Shown: positions 22,384 to 35,004, counted from the first letter of the stretch. The stretch: DNA of 64,000 bases from Paraspadella gotoi (GCA_051294375.1 CM119264.1:12464263-12528262); one strand, 5' to 3'. A program made the numbers and translations. The notes: a model not told the origin generated them from the sequence alone.

Positions 22384-23196
22384 ACGAAGAAATTAATAAG
22401 AATATCTGATCACAAGATGGGGAACTTAGCATCCGGAAAACAAATAGCCGTATTCCTATATGAGAAAAGTCCTAGAGAACCACTCTAAAGTCGAACAAAG
22501 GCCTGCAAAGTCCGAACAAAGAAGACTCGTAATAAATATAATACCGACGTGAAAATACTTTTCGACCAGTACATTCTCACTCAAGTGCGACATTACAGAG
22601 AGGATTCAAGTAAGCGATTTCGTACCTCCCGGACCAGGATGTCATAAGTCATCTCTAGCTCACGTATTATGTACTACTCATTCTCGGAGCATTTCCACTT
22701 CTCCAGTTCTCATATCAGGTGATACTCTATTTTGTATTCTCGAATCTGTTCATCCCTAATGTCTATCCATTCTTTTTTCAGATTCTCTCCTCCATTCTCA
22801 TGATAATGACATTTTTATATCCGCCTTTCCTCATTAATCTGCACCTCTCTAACGCTAATCCTGTTCCCCCTATATCCTAATTCTCTATGTTAAGACCTTT
22901 CCTCCCGATTCTGCCTCCCACTTTCCGTTACGCCCCCCCGCTCCTCCGCCAAATGCCTCCAAAACGCCCAACTCCTGCATCCGGGACCTGGCTGCTTTCA
23001 AAGGCCTTTCAAGATCCCTCTTCGATAGGCCGAGGAAGAGTAAAAAAACCGAACCTCTATAATCTATCAAACCACTTAGCGGAATCTCTAAGCAAGGAGT
23101 GAGTGTGGTGAACGCACATCTTCTACGTCCTGTCCGTCTCGCAACTATCGCACATTCTACCTATTATTATTATATCGTCCTGAACTAACGGCATCT

Positions 23197-23235
<39 letters not shown>

Positions 23236-23243
23236 CTCCTCTC

Positions 23244-23295
<52 letters not shown>

Positions 23296-23337
23296 GCATT
23301 GAGGCTCGCCGCGCCCCCGCCTGATCAGCCCCACACT
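21750..23337. other. Scrambled, low-quality stretch of block A version 2
   Basis: It should match 27440-28370. Only islands do (CATCCCCCAAATGTTT, CTATCTCCCTCCCTTT, CTGTCTCACGAA). Between them the sequence looks like the same text with many inserted and changed bases. It becomes clean again at about 23338. Confidence 0.6.
23205..23294. repeat. (CT)n tract
   Basis: An interrupted CT run of ~90 bases, matching 28262-28331 in version 3. Confidence 0.9.
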
Positions 23338-23678
23338 GGCATCGGATGATGATCTATGAGAAGGAACCAGTTCGCTGGTTTTACGGCAAAGGGAAATTCG
23401 CTCCTTGGTCTGAGTTTTAATGCCGCTGCGACGCTCTGAGCTGCGGCTGCGGCCGCGACTGCGCGAGCTACCGCCTTCGATGCGACGGACTTTTGCTGCA
23501 GCTCAGCACTCGGCAGCCGTTCAATGAAGATTCCAAATAAACTGAAGAACCGGAAGTTGTTGCATCAAACATTTTTTGTCAAAAACATCTGAGGAAAAGT
23601 AGGAATATATTGACTAAAAGAATAAGAAAGAAATACTATATAAAAAGAAGAGAATGAATAAATGGATGGATGGATAGA

Positions 23679-23739
23679 TGCGAAGAGAAAAGAAGAGAAG
23701 AGAAGAGAAGAGAAGAGAAGAGAAGAGAAAAGAGAAAGC
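23679..23739. repeat. AGAAG minisatellite, short allele
   Basis: About eight AGAAG units (~50 bases) in block A version 2. Confidence 0.85.
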
Positions 23740-23911
23740 AAATAAATGTTTCCTATTCCGTCATATTTTTCACTCGGGTCTTAATGACATCGTCATATCC
23801 GATGAAAGAATTTTATCGGAATTTGCCCGGTGAGATTATTAGGCCTAATGTTTCCTCCTCAAAATTGCGAATTATGTCGCGGGGTGGGACCCAATTATAT
23901 GAATGTGTGTG

Positions 23912-23936
23912 NNNNNNNNNNNNNNNNNNNNNNNNN
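23912..23936. other. 25-N gap between redundant contigs
   Basis: The left contig ends at the base that equals 29142. The right contig starts at the base that equals 18173. Confidence 0.9.
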
Positions 23937-24381
23937 ATGAGCCTCAGTCACTCGTCGTTAGGGCCAAACTTTGTCAATTTGGTGGGTCAGAAGTTTTGAT
24001 TTGGGAACCTTCCCAAATGAAACTTCATACATTTCTGAGTAAACTTTCAATGGACAAAATTTCAAAATGGCTAGAAGCAGTTAGTAATTAATTTTTTAAT
24101 ATTTATTTATAGATAGGAAATGTCAAAATTTTTTTTGATTTGTATATTTTAAAATCAGATTCAGATAGCTTATAAAAGTTGTCTACACATAATTCTTTTT
24201 CATATTTTGATGATAAGTGGGTCAAAATTGGGGAAAAAACTAAAAAAATTATCTTCATTCATCATCATCCGATAATTTTAATAGTTTTTTTCATATTGAA
24301 GTAATCCTTTCTTTTCGTTGTTAGTAGTGATAGAGAATTGACAAAGTTTTTGTTTTCACGAATTTATTTATAAATTGAACC

Positions 24382-24419
24382 GACATATTTCGACTTGTTT
24401 TACAGCCTTCATCCAGCGT
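24382..24419 (-). ncRNA. Hammerhead-like motif, A type, copy 3
   Basis: Same motif with small changes: the palindrome is disturbed (ATATGT), one stem base is lost and one base is added near CTGATGA. Confidence 0.35.
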
Positions 24420-24581
24420 TTTGACAGATGGTTTGAAATTTGTGCATAAGAAGGGAGAGAGAGAGAGAGAGAGAGAATAGGGTAAAGTTTTCCAACAAAG
24501 TGGGTGAGACAGAATAGTGTCAGATGAAGGACAGGTCAAGGTGAGGACAGATGAATAAGTTGTGAAAAAGAAGTGAAACTT

Positions 24582-24613
<32 letters not shown>

Positions 24614-25833
24614 GAGAAATAAATAAATGAGACATGTGCAAAGTACAACAAAGATAAATGTTTGAAAAAAATAAAATTAGTGAAATTTAACAATTATCTC
24701 TTGATAAATAGTTAACTAGGGATAGAAAGTGAAAAATAAAAATGAAATTTGTGAAAAACATGAAATGTGAGAATTTTTAAGAGTTAAGTAAGTATTTAAA
24801 ATGAAATTTAAGGAGTAAGAAAGAGCTCAAAATGAGCTTGGCCCCCCTTGTTTTTGCAAATGAAAGGCATGGACGATGGTGACGGTGTCATTGGGCCGTC
24901 AGTGGCTGAGAGGAGCGTGCGACTGAACACGTAAATTCTGCACCGGTGGATTGTACCAGGCGAAAAATTCCAATGCCACTCTATGTCTTCTGACCTGATA
25001 CGCTGCCGGCTGCCTCTTCTCGCCTGCTGGCGAGGCGGGCGATGTCCATCTTGCCGCTTTTGCGACAGGAATGACTGGACTCCTCTCCTTCCTCTGAAGC
25101 CTGTCGATTTGGTGGCGCTCAGTCCACAGAGAGAAGGGGCTTGAGTTGCTGCATTTGAAGGAGTGGCATCGTTTGCCATTGCCTGCGCAAGAGTCTCCGC
25201 CTATCTCCTTGAGTGGAGACAGGGGAATCATTGTGCGGGCGTGGTGGCGGCGGGGCCTCCACCACGCTTTTTGATAAATTTAATCTAAAATTTAATCTAA
25301 ATCTATCTATCCAATTATGATTAATTCGATTAATTATGAATTAAAATATTAAAAAGATTCAAATAAAAGTGACTTATGTTTTTTTCCGTCTAAACTCAAT
25401 TCCACTCGCACGATTCCATCTAAACTTTATATCCAGCTTCATCCACATACTTTCCTACCGAACAAAATTTTATCTCAATCTAACCATCCAATTATGATTA
25501 ATTCGAGTAATTGTGGTTAAAATTAGTAAAAAAGATTTAAGCAAAGTGACTTTTGTTTTTTTTACATTAAACTTCATTTCCACTGCGCACGAATTTCATC
25601 GATACTTTATATCCAGCCAATCACACATTATCCTACCCACACACAAATTTCATTCCAATCATCCATCAATCACGAGTATTGGAGTTTTTGCTAAGGGACG
25701 ACGGACGGACGGACATCGTTTTTTTTTTGCTTAATTTAGGCATAATATGATGTTCTGATGTGATAAAAATGATTTACCGACAAGATTTAGGTGGGACCGA
25801 CGGACCGACAAAGTGAATTTATAGAGTCGGAAT

Positions 25834-26733
25834 CTCTGGTGCGAACTCCTGACGAAACCAAAATAGCTAGACACAGCCTGAATACGAGCTAAAAAAATAG
25901 CCAATTTTTTATACAGATAGCTAGATTTTTTTCGGCTTACTTGTTATTTTACATGAGAAATTATCGTCTATAGAGCAAATAGCATGATTTGTTTCCTATT
26001 TTAATCTATGAAGTTAAAAAATGTTTTTAAAAAAGTAAGAACAGTTAGTGAGTGATAAAAACGCGTTCTTGAAAAAATTTCTCTACATCTAATAAAACTT
26101 GTATTATTTCTTCATCTCATCTAACTCCTGCTGTTGCATTAGGGTTGAGTTTGTGTCTTTGTGATCATACATTGATGATTGAAGTTATCTATCATAAGTG
26201 ACAGTGGCTTAAAGGTAGCACAGACGGGCCATTCCCCCTCAGGCCTTGGCGTATCAATAAGATGGCCTCTACTGCTGAAATAGCAAACGAGTTGCGTTGT
26301 TTATTTTTAACAACGCCAATGATGCTTTTAAATTTTTTCAACAGTAGAATTGGAAATGGTAGACAAGAGAAGAAAATCCCGCTAGCGTTGTTAATACTGG
26401 GAAAAGTTTTTCATCTCCAATTTTTACTTTGCAAACTGCAGACCAAAGTGTCTAGCATTGGAGTGAGTGAGTGAGCAGTGTGACCGGAGTTGACGCATTG
26501 AAATTTAGGGGAGGAAGACGAGAATATATGTTTGTAAAAATGAACAGGAACACTGAACAGTATTTCAGCAGAACATTCTATTCACAAAATAAAACAGTTC
26601 AAATTAATAATGATTATTTTTTCCCTCTCATGAAATAGCTAGATTATGCGCTTGATGCTAAATATTATTTTTATAGCTGAACGACTCAAAATATAGCCAG
26701 ATCTAGCTCGAGATAGCTAAGTTGGAAACAGAG
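25834..26733 (-). mobile_element. hAT element, copy in block A version 3
   Basis: Same ends (one substitution, GCGAACT) and the same GTCGGAAT duplication (25826-25833 and 26734-26741). Confidence 0.75.
26045..26462 (-). pseudogene. hAT transposase C-terminal remnant, version 3
   Basis: Same remnant, with a different indel near the VEK motif (TTTTAAATT on the plus strand) and others. Confidence 0.6.
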
Positions 26734-27649
26734 GTCGGAATCTGCTGATAAGTTTGTTAGTTGCTCCCCGGATTACTCGCGGAGCAACTCAATGAGTCAC
26801 TTTTCGGTCGGTCGTCGTCGGTCGGTCATTCGTCGGTCAGTCGGATATTTCGTTAAGACAGAAAAAAACCTCAAAATCTAAGGACTGCTAGCGCCGCCTT
26901 CAGGTAATCCTAAACTATAAAGAATAAAAGACGGATTACGATGCAGGGCGTTCATTTTACGAGAAATACACGTAAAAATTAAAGTCACATTGGCTGGAAA
27001 TGTCCGAGGGGAAAAAATTGAAACTTCCCTTCCGATGACGTTGCTTCAACTGATGTGATAACTGTCAATTTTTCTTTTAAAGCTTCTTTTCCTATTTGAA
27101 ACGAGTGCTTGCCACATAATAGCGATTTCAGATTCACACTTTTCACAATTTTTCACAATTTTAATCAATTCTCTTCAACGTCACTCACTTTCTGTCAACT
27201 CGTCAACTTCGAATTAAATTTAAAGATGAAAAGGAATGACGCTAAGCAAAGATAAGATATTCATGAAAATTACGTCAGACCAAACTAAGTCTAAAGTCAG
27301 GGAGTAGATGCTTTATTTATTGTACCAATTTCATACACGTTGATCTTCCTGAGGCGTGAATTGCTTTATCATTATTTTTTGGGAAAGATCTCTTATCCCC
27401 GGGTCGCGATTATTCTCGTCTCTTTTTTTGATGTCATCTTTGGTTGTCTCGTCTCTCTCGTTATGACAAGAATGGATGACGCGAATGCTCAAATCGACTT
27501 TTGCCATAGATTTCGTCCATAGGCTCACGTCGCAGATTTTGACTTATGCGAGTATTCAGGAATCACTTCTTTCATCAGTGACAAGTTACTTTGTGAGCCG
27601 ATACCGTTCATCCCCCAATGTTTTGCTATCTCCCTCCCTTTGCTGTTTT

Positions 27650-27654
<5 letters not shown>

Positions 27655-27722
<68 letters not shown>
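27655..27722. repeat. (CT)n tract
   Basis: A CT run broken once by CATAT. The version 1 counterpart is at 17500-17570. Confidence 0.9.
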
Positions 27723-27726
<4 letters not shown>

Positions 27727-28260
27727 ACGAAAATTTTAGAAACTTTTCCAAGGGACTTGCTGAAACAAGCCCGTTTCCATGAAAAAGTTTTGAAACTAAT
27801 AGACAAGGCGCAATCAACATGAGTAAATTTCCGAGTGAAACTTCCATCCAATCATTACGAAATTAAGTAAATCGTAATCGACCGATCTATTCATCTGTCC
27901 GTTTTATATATAATTTCGTTTCATCTCCTTTCTCAATTATTTTTTTTTTCAATCTTTCATCCAATGTATCCATTCTTTTTTTTTTCATTTTCTCCCATCC
28001 TATCATTTTTTCCTTTCCTCATTTAATCTCCTCTTCAATTTTCTTCCCTTTTTCAATCTCCCTTCCTCCGATTCTCCTCCCTTTCCCCCCCGCTCCTCCT
28101 CCTCCAAAACGCCACTCCTCATCCGGACTGCTCTTCAAACTTTCAATCTTCTGATGGGAGGAAGATAAAAAAACCGACCAAAGCTTAAAACCATCTCGGA
28201 TCAAAACAGGAGAGGGAGGCAACCTTACGTCCGTCTCGCAAACGCTCTTTTTTCCCTATC

Positions 28261-28334
<74 letters not shown>

Positions 28335-28379
28335 TTTTTGAGGCGCCGCCCCCCCGCCTTCAGCCCCAATTGCTATGAA

Positions 28380-28640
28380 GAAGGAACCAGTTCGCTGGTT
28401 TTACGCAAAGGAAATTCGCTCTTGTCTGATTTTTAATGCCGCTGCGACGCTCTGAGCTGCGGCTGCGGCCGCGACTGCGCGAGCTACCGCCTTCGATGCG
28501 ACGGACTTTTTTGCTGCAGCTCAACACTCGGCAGCCGTTCAATGAAGATTCCAAAATAAAACTGAAGAACCGAAGTTGTAATGCATCAAACATTTTTGTC
28601 AAAAACATCTGAGGAAAAGTAGGAATATATGGACTAAAGA
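28380..28640 (-). other. Arg/Ser-rich coding-like segment
   Basis: Minus-strand frame with VRRIEGGSSRSRGRSRSSER followed by RSGIK, conserved in version 2 (about 23345-23590), while the sequence before it differs by homopolymer indels. RS repeats are typical of splicing factors, but 10 RS/SR pairs in a GC-rich patch are weak evidence. No splice-supported exon was established. Confidence 0.25.
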
Positions 28641-28697
28641 ATAAGAAAGAAATACTATATAAAAAGAAGAGATGAAATAATGATGGATGGATAGATG

Positions 28698-28970
28698 CGA
28701 AGAGAAAAAGAAGTGAAGTGAAGTGAAGTGAATGAAGAGAAGAGAGAGAAGAGAAGAGAAGAGAAGAGAAGAGAAGAGAAGAGAAGAGATGAGATGATGA
28801 TTGAATGCATGAATGAATGATGAGAAGAGAAGAGAAGAGAAGAGAAGAGAAGAGAAGAGAAGAGAAGAGAAGAGAAGAGAGGAGATGATGAGTGAATGCA
28901 TGAATGAATAGATAGAAGAGAAGAGAAGAGAAGAGAAGTAGCAGAGAAGAGAAGAGAATAGAAAGAGAAA
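28698..28970. repeat. AGAAG minisatellite, long allele
   Basis: About 270 bases of AGAAG and GAAGT units, with two inserts of a GATGA...TGAATGCATGAATGAAT spacer (about 28791-28820 and 28884-28910). Version 2 has only ~50 bases here. Confidence 0.85.
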
Positions 28971-29146
28971 GCAAATAAATGTTTCCTATTCCGTCATATT
29001 TTTCCATCGCGTCTTAATGACATCGTCATATCGATGAGAAGAATTTTATCGGAATTTGCCCGGTGAGATTATTAGGCCTAATGTTTCCTCCTCAAAATTG
29101 CGAATTAGTCGCGGGGTGGGACCCAATTATATGAATGTGTGTGTCT

Positions 29147-29147
<1 letters not shown>

Positions 29148-29181
<34 letters not shown>

Positions 29182-29241
29182 TAGATAGAGAGAGAGAGAG
29201 GAGAGGAAAGGAGAGAGAGGAGAGAGAGAGAGAGAGAGAGA
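29148..29241. repeat. (GA)n tract, interrupted
   Basis: GA run with GATAGATAG and GGAAAGG breaks. Confidence 0.85.
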
Positions 29242-29242
29242 A

Positions 29243-30124
29243 GCGATGCCAAACTCACATCAGTTTTCAAACGCTCAGTCGCTATTTCTTGTAATGCCTG
29301 AAAGCTAATTGCGCTTTAGCTTTTGCTTCCGACAAACTGAGAAAGTCTTTACTTTTTTATGTGAATTAAGCGAAAAAAAAAGGGAAAACAGGGAAATAAA
29401 GAGACAAACGACAAAATTGGACCGAAAAAGAAAAAAAAAGAATTTTCAGAGAAAAAGAAAAAAGAACGTGGAGAAAATGAAAAGAAACGAGCGGAACAAC
29501 AAAAAAAAGAACATTAAAATAAATGAAAAAAACATGAAAAAAAAGAGGCAAAGCAAAGTTGGTTCGGGACTTGGGTTGTCACTCCTCGTCGTGGTCGTCA
29601 TATTCGTCGTGGTCGTCGTCGTCGTTATCGTCATTTCCAATTTTCCACCCGTCATCCTTCTCAATCTTTTACCTTTTTGAAAAAAAAAAGAAGCGTGGGA
29701 AAAAAAAATGAAGCGAGGAAAAATAGATTGAGCGGTTTGATCTTTTCCTTCCTTTCTCTTTCTCTCTCTCGCGCTCTCTTTATCTTTCTCTCTTTTTTTA
29801 GAATTGATCGCCCATTGCCCAACCTATATATAATACTCTTTGGAGGCGGCATTAGAGTCTTTCGCTCTGACTGTTTTTTTTTTCATTCCGTCTTGCGTGA
29901 AGGAATCCCTGACCGATCAACAAAGAGCAACGAAGCAGAAAGAAACTAGATTCCCCTAAAACGTTTATCGTTTATTGTAGTAATTGCGTTACAGACGAAA
30001 GAAAGCATTAGTGAAATATAAATCGAACACTCCACAATAATCAGGCAAAAATATTTATCAAAACGAAACATGATATGGTAAACTCAGAGTCATTCCGCAC
30101 TTTATTAAAAAATATTCTAAAATA
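29243..30124. other. Interval without a recognised gene
   Basis: Lys/Glu-type A-rich sequence (29370-29550), a GTC-rich stretch (29580-29635) and T/C-rich sequence. Frames are low-complexity only. Confidence 0.4.
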
Positions 30125-30334
30125 NNNNNNNNNNNNNNNNNNNNNNNNNNNNNNNNNNNNNNNNNNNNNNNNNNNNNNNNNNNNNNNNNNNNNNNNNNNN
30201 NNNNNNNNNNNNNNNNNNNNNNNNNNNNNNNNNNNNNNNNNNNNNNNNNNNNNNNNNNNNNNNNNNNNNNNNNNNNNNNNNNNNNNNNNNNNNNNNNNNN
30301 NNNNNNNNNNNNNNNNNNNNNNNNNNNNNNNNNN
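30125..30334. other. 210-N gap
   Basis: Unknown sequence. The 94 bases between this gap and the next (30335-30428) hold nothing recognisable. Confidence 0.95.
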
Positions 30335-30428
30335 TCTTTGAGCTAAGGAGATTGAATCGGCGATATAATGACCCCGGATTTCTGCAAGTCATCACAATTT
30401 TGTTGACCTTCCCAAAAAAACGACCGAT

Positions 30429-30717
30429 NNNNNNNNNNNNNNNNNNNNNNNNNNNNNNNNNNNNNNNNNNNNNNNNNNNNNNNNNNNNNNNNNNNNNNNN
30501 NNNNNNNNNNNNNNNNNNNNNNNNNNNNNNNNNNNNNNNNNNNNNNNNNNNNNNNNNNNNNNNNNNNNNNNNNNNNNNNNNNNNNNNNNNNNNNNNNNNN
30601 NNNNNNNNNNNNNNNNNNNNNNNNNNNNNNNNNNNNNNNNNNNNNNNNNNNNNNNNNNNNNNNNNNNNNNNNNNNNNNNNNNNNNNNNNNNNNNNNNNNN
30701 NNNNNNNNNNNNNNNNN
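30429..30717. other. 289-N gap
   Basis: Unknown sequence. Confidence 0.95.
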
Positions 30718-31071
30718 CACCAATCGCAAAAGTCAGGTGTGAAGACATCTCACCCTTGAATTCGATCAGACTTTTCCAATTCTTTTTTTTATTTTCTTTC
30801 TTTTTATAGACTTGAAAAGAATCCTCAGTTCATAGGTTGGTTTCAGATCGAAAACAATTAACGTTTTCTAATATATCATTTCTCCTTACGTCTTATCGAA
30901 ATTGTTTAGAGGGAAACAGTAAGATCTAAAAGCTAAAAAGGCGACACTCAGCTGTCAATATATATCAATTCGTAAACTCTAAGAACTTGTCATTTCATCA
31001 TTGAGCCTCTCAGAATTCCTCGAGAGATCCTCCTAAGCTACCTTAAGCTAGACCGACAAACGTCAGAGATA

Positions 31072-31074
31072 GAG

Positions 31075-31121
<47 letters not shown>

Positions 31122-31137
31122 AAGAGAGAGAAAGAGC
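31072..31137. repeat. (GA)n tract
   Basis: GA run with GAAAGA breaks. The unique DNA from 30718 to here has no recognised gene. Confidence 0.85.
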
Positions 31138-31401
31138 AAAATCCGATACAATAAACATGTCAACAAACTCCTTTGCGATGTCGAGTAGGGTGAAGTGAAA
31201 GTTTGGAATCAAAATTTATCAGTTATATCTTAGCGAAAAACAAGTTTATTTTGTTAGATGTTCCAACGATTTATTTATCTAACAATATAAACTTTTGTTT
31301 TTCGCTAATCCCAAAAAAACAACGAAAAGAGAGAAAATAACACAAAATGTCTACCTATAAGTTATATCTTAAAAACTATCATATTAGGTAATACTAATCT
31401 T

Positions 31402-31704
31402 TAGTTATTTTATATATAGTGCTACCTTTATATAATGTCAAAATTTCAAATTGTTTTTTTTTTAAATCTCATTAAAAGTTGTTCAAAAAAAATATCATTT
31501 TTTTAAAAATTATGTCATTAAATAGGTTAAAATTATAAGATACCATATTCTTAAGCTGGAAATTGAAAATCGGCGTTTTAAATAGGGTTTTTTACATTTT
31601 TGATCAACTTAATGAAAGAATTTTTTAACAAATTTAAAATCCGATCTGCATTTTAAAATTTTAGCCTATTATATACTTATTACTATTTTTAAATATAGCT
31701 AACT
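31402..31704. mobile_element. Foldback element F, copy 2
   Basis: Inverted-repeat structure like 9863-10255: the left end AGTTATTTTATATATAGTGC faces the right end AAATATAGCTAACT. GTCATTAAATAGGTTAAAA faces TTTTTGATCAACTTAATGA. Confidence 0.55.
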
Positions 31705-32218
31705 GGTGCCCACTTATGCAAAAAATGAAAAAATAAAATTACAAAAGGAGAAGGTGTGTGGAATATACAACCAAATTTGATTGATTTTAATTTTAAGTTT
31801 GTATATGGTAAATTTTAATTTCATAAAATTGTATTATTTTCCATCAACTCTAATGTCAGAGGTCATTCGCTTTTAGTCTCATTTTTTAAATGGCTTCCTT
31901 TAACTTGTCGAAGAAGCCGCTAAGCGCCAATTCCGAGGAGGTCATCAGTAATTGCAAACTTCGAAAAAAAGGACGCGTAAGTCTTTACTAAAGAATAAAC
32001 TGAATAAAGAGGACCGAATAAAGCAGAGATACGACGATGAATTAATTTGAAATTCTTTGTTCTTTCACGGATAGATCCAAATGAGATCCCATTGCAGTTG
32101 AGAGAACATCACGCGACGCTTGGACTTTTAAATTACTCTTTATTCCTTCGTTGACTCACGTCTGGCGAAGAGAGACGATGTCGCTTATCGATGGAGTCTA
32201 ATGAAAAATGATGCGTCG

Positions 32219-32346
32219 TAGAGAGAGAGAGAGAGAAAGGAGAGAGAAGAGACTCGGAAGAGACACTGAGCAGAGAGACAGAGAGAGAGAGAGAGAGAAA
32301 GGAGATAGTGAGAGATGAGTGAGAGAGACAGAGAGAGAGAGAGAGA
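32219..32346. repeat. (GA)n tracts
   Basis: Three GA runs. The counterparts are 37408-37500 and 38847-38958, with clearly different lengths. Confidence 0.85.
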
Positions 32347-33419
32347 TTTATACGCGGATTGAATTATCGATATGCGGTGTTACAACTCGAGGATTTTCTT
32401 TGACAGAGCTGTATGAACCAATGAAGGAAAATTCAGATAATTTTCAAAATGAAGAATATCTATATCTACTAATTTTCTATATAGTAGGCCCTATTTATGC
32501 TCAATATAGTGGCTTGAGATCGGATACTATCGTCAAAGTTCTACTGAAGAACAATGTCGATGTAACGAGTGTAATTTTTATATATAATTGTGTTTGTTGC
32601 CTCTGTAGTTTCGATCACGTTGGCTGACTTTAGTTCTTATTTAAATAACGTTCAGTTTTGGAACAGGTTGGCGAGGTTTATTATCAACAAACAATTTTGG
32701 CGACATACAAACGGAGATAAAATGTTTCGTATTCATAAAAACGAGGTTGTGAAATTAATTCTTAATTTCGAGATTAAATATAAAAACGTAAATGATAGAA
32801 ATCATTAAAAATAACCCCGAACGGCGGAAGGTGTTAAAACCGTTGAACGTTTTCTAGAGGCAACGACTTTCTCTCTCTAAAACATTGTTAAAGTTAAAAA
32901 TAAACGATACTAATTTCCCCTTCCCCCTTTCTTCGCGACTCAGTGTAAAACTTTTTCCCTTTATTTGGGCCCGTCTCGATTCGCTGATGTTCGCGTCCCC
33001 GGTGGAACTCCGCGGACGTTGAACTGTTCATTCCGCGCGGGAACGCTCGCCGTCGGCCGCCACGAACCGTCAAAACAATTGATTGATAATTACGAATTAA
33101 GTTAAAACCTTTCCCCTTCTCATTCTCCTCTTTCTTACGTTCAATCTACAACTTCCCTCTTATTTTAATTGATATGATATCTGTAAGGACGACCTCGAGT
33201 CCAAGGGTTGCGTGGTATCGATTCAGTTGTTCAATTAAATGCTGAACAGAGGAAAGAGAGAAAGAGAGCCGAGAGAATCCTCTTCCTACAAAAACTTTAA
33301 ATCTTAACGGAAGATTTGAGAATCTCCAAGAAGAGAATCGAGAATCGAGAATAAAAAAAAATATGTTCGATGAATCTCGAAAGTGGAGGACGTGAACAGC
33401 AAACGTCATTCTTCACTGA

Positions 33420-33900
33420 AAATTTCTTTTCACAGACAAAAAAGCGAGAAGAAGAAGAAGAAAAAAAGAGAGAAAAAAGAATAAAAAAAAACAAGAAAAA
33501 CTCCTTGTTCTTTTCTCACCAATAAGAAAAGGACGAGACAAGAAAAAGAGATTAAGGATAAAAAATTGTGAGCGGAGAATAAATAAAATGAAGGAGAGGT
33601 TGAAAAAAAAAAAATTAAGAAAAAAACAACAAACAAAAAGAGAGAAATTGGGGAAAAAAAGCGATGGAACGAAAAAAAAAAAAAAAAACACGCGAAGAAA
33701 AACCAAAACGAAGGTGAAATAAGAAAAACAAAGAAAAAAGAGTAAGGAAATAGGGGAAGGAAAAAATGCTCACGAACCGAAGAGAAAGTATTTGCGGATT
33801 AATCGTAAAAAGAAAGGAAGTTTGGGGAAGGAAAATAAAAATAAGGGGAACTCGGGGGGGAAGGGAGAAATATGACGTAAAAAAGGAGGGAAAAAGGAGA
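33420..33900. other. A/G-rich low-complexity stretch
   Basis: Long A runs separated by G. Open frames are Lys/Glu-rich on plus and Phe/Ser-rich on minus. The counterpart at 40160-40630 changes frame repeatedly. Not coding on this evidence. Confidence 0.5.
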
Positions 33901-34027
33901 TTCACAAAAGTGTATAGGTCGTTACCCGCCATATTTGCAATTCCTTCAAAACCAGGGCCGTCTCTCCTCCTTGCAGTCACTTCTCATGGGTTTTTTTCGG
34001 TGTTTTCATCCAAGATTTTCTGCTCCT

Positions 34028-34112
34028 CTCTCTCTACTCTCTCATCTCTCTCTCTCTCTCTCTCTCTCTCGCTCTCTTCTCTCTTCTCTCTCTCTCTCTC
34101 TCTCTCTCTCCC
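34028..34112. repeat. (CT)n tract
   Basis: Pyrimidine run. The counterpart is 40742-40806. Confidence 0.9.
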
Positions 34113-34257
34113 TGTATCACTTTCTATCCCTGCCTCTCCACTGCCCAAACTGCCCCGTCCAATCATTATTCTATAAATGCGCCGGACCTTTCAAAGCTTC
34201 AAAGAAAAAAAAAAGGGAAAAAGTGAATAACTATTACTCTCGTATACGCCTCACGAG

Positions 34258-34300
34258 AATGGTCACGTGGTTCGAACGAGATTGGTTCACGTGATTGACG
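34258..34300. promoter_or_regulatory. Paired TCACGTG E-boxes
   Basis: GGTCACGTGGTT and GGTTCACGTGATTG lie ~25 bases apart, and both are kept at about 40952-40992. TCACGTG(A/G) is bound by bHLH-zip factors (USF, TFE3/MITF type) in animals. Regulatory use is inferred. Confidence 0.35.
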
Positions 34301-34494
34301 CGAGAAAAGCGAATTTCGCCTTCACGACGATTCTTTCTTATCTCGTCGAGTTTCAACGTCAGTCCGATCCTCTTCCTATTTCTCCTCCTCATCGAGATGA
34401 TCTAGTCTCCTTACTTCTCTATGAGCAAAAAAAAACCCCCGCAATTTCCAAAACTGGTCGTTTTCACCAAGGCCCCCGATCAAGGGTCGATTTG

Positions 34495-34622
34495 CGTCGA
34501 TCAGTTCGATCGGGCGTTCAGTCCAATCAGTATAATAAGTCAATCAGTCGATCGCTGCCGATCAGTCGCATTGCGTTGAATGAGTCGATCCCTCGATCCA
34601 GTCCGATCAGTAATCAATCGTT
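34495..34622. repeat. CGATCAGT-type short repeat array
   Basis: About 10 variants of TCGATCAGT / CCGATCAGT / AGTCGATC in ~130 bases. The counterpart is 41128-41275. The word GATC is self-complementary, so the array can pair within itself. Confidence 0.55.
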
Positions 34623-35004
34623 TTCGTCGAAGCCGCTCTCAGCAGTTTAAATTTCCTACGCTACAACCAATAACAATGTTTAATTTTTTACTCACAAATT
34701 CATCGTTCTGAAAAAAAAATCTAATTTTTTATCAAAAGTTCATAAATTTAATATTCCATATAAACGTTTTCTCGCTCAATCGCCTATTCGAATATCGTAT
34801 AAAAACGCAATTCTCACATTCGAAGGTACTCCTCGTTAAGCTAAGCGAGTTGTGAAATATTCCTTCCATTTACATTTTCAACTGCCCACTTTTTACGAAC
34901 TTTTCCTTCTTCGTTCACTCACCCGTCCTTACCTCCTTAACCGTCTCGCCCTCGCTTCGCCGAACTCACCTCACTCACGGATTTCCCATTTGGCACCTGA
35001 CCAG

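Larger units (their letters stand above)
17997..23911. repeat. Block A, version 2
   Basis: Colinear with version 3 end to end (18173-23911 against 23937-29142). Two parts, about 18660-18900 and 21750-23337, are badly scrambled relative to the other versions. It starts just right of a 25-N gap and ends at another. Confidence 0.85.
23937..29142. repeat. Block A, version 3 (most complete)
   Basis: Covers everything in versions 1 and 2 to the right of the GGGCCAAACTTTGTC landmark, and continues without a break into the unique sequence after 29142. Confidence 0.85.

Noticed and set aside
30075-30759. Open frames crossing N gaps
   Set aside because: They consist mostly of unknown residues, so they say nothing about coding.
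32319-32808. Plus-strand frames of 102 and 72 codons with normal composition
   Set aside because: The copies at 37500 and 38950 do not keep the frame, and no family or splice sites are seen.
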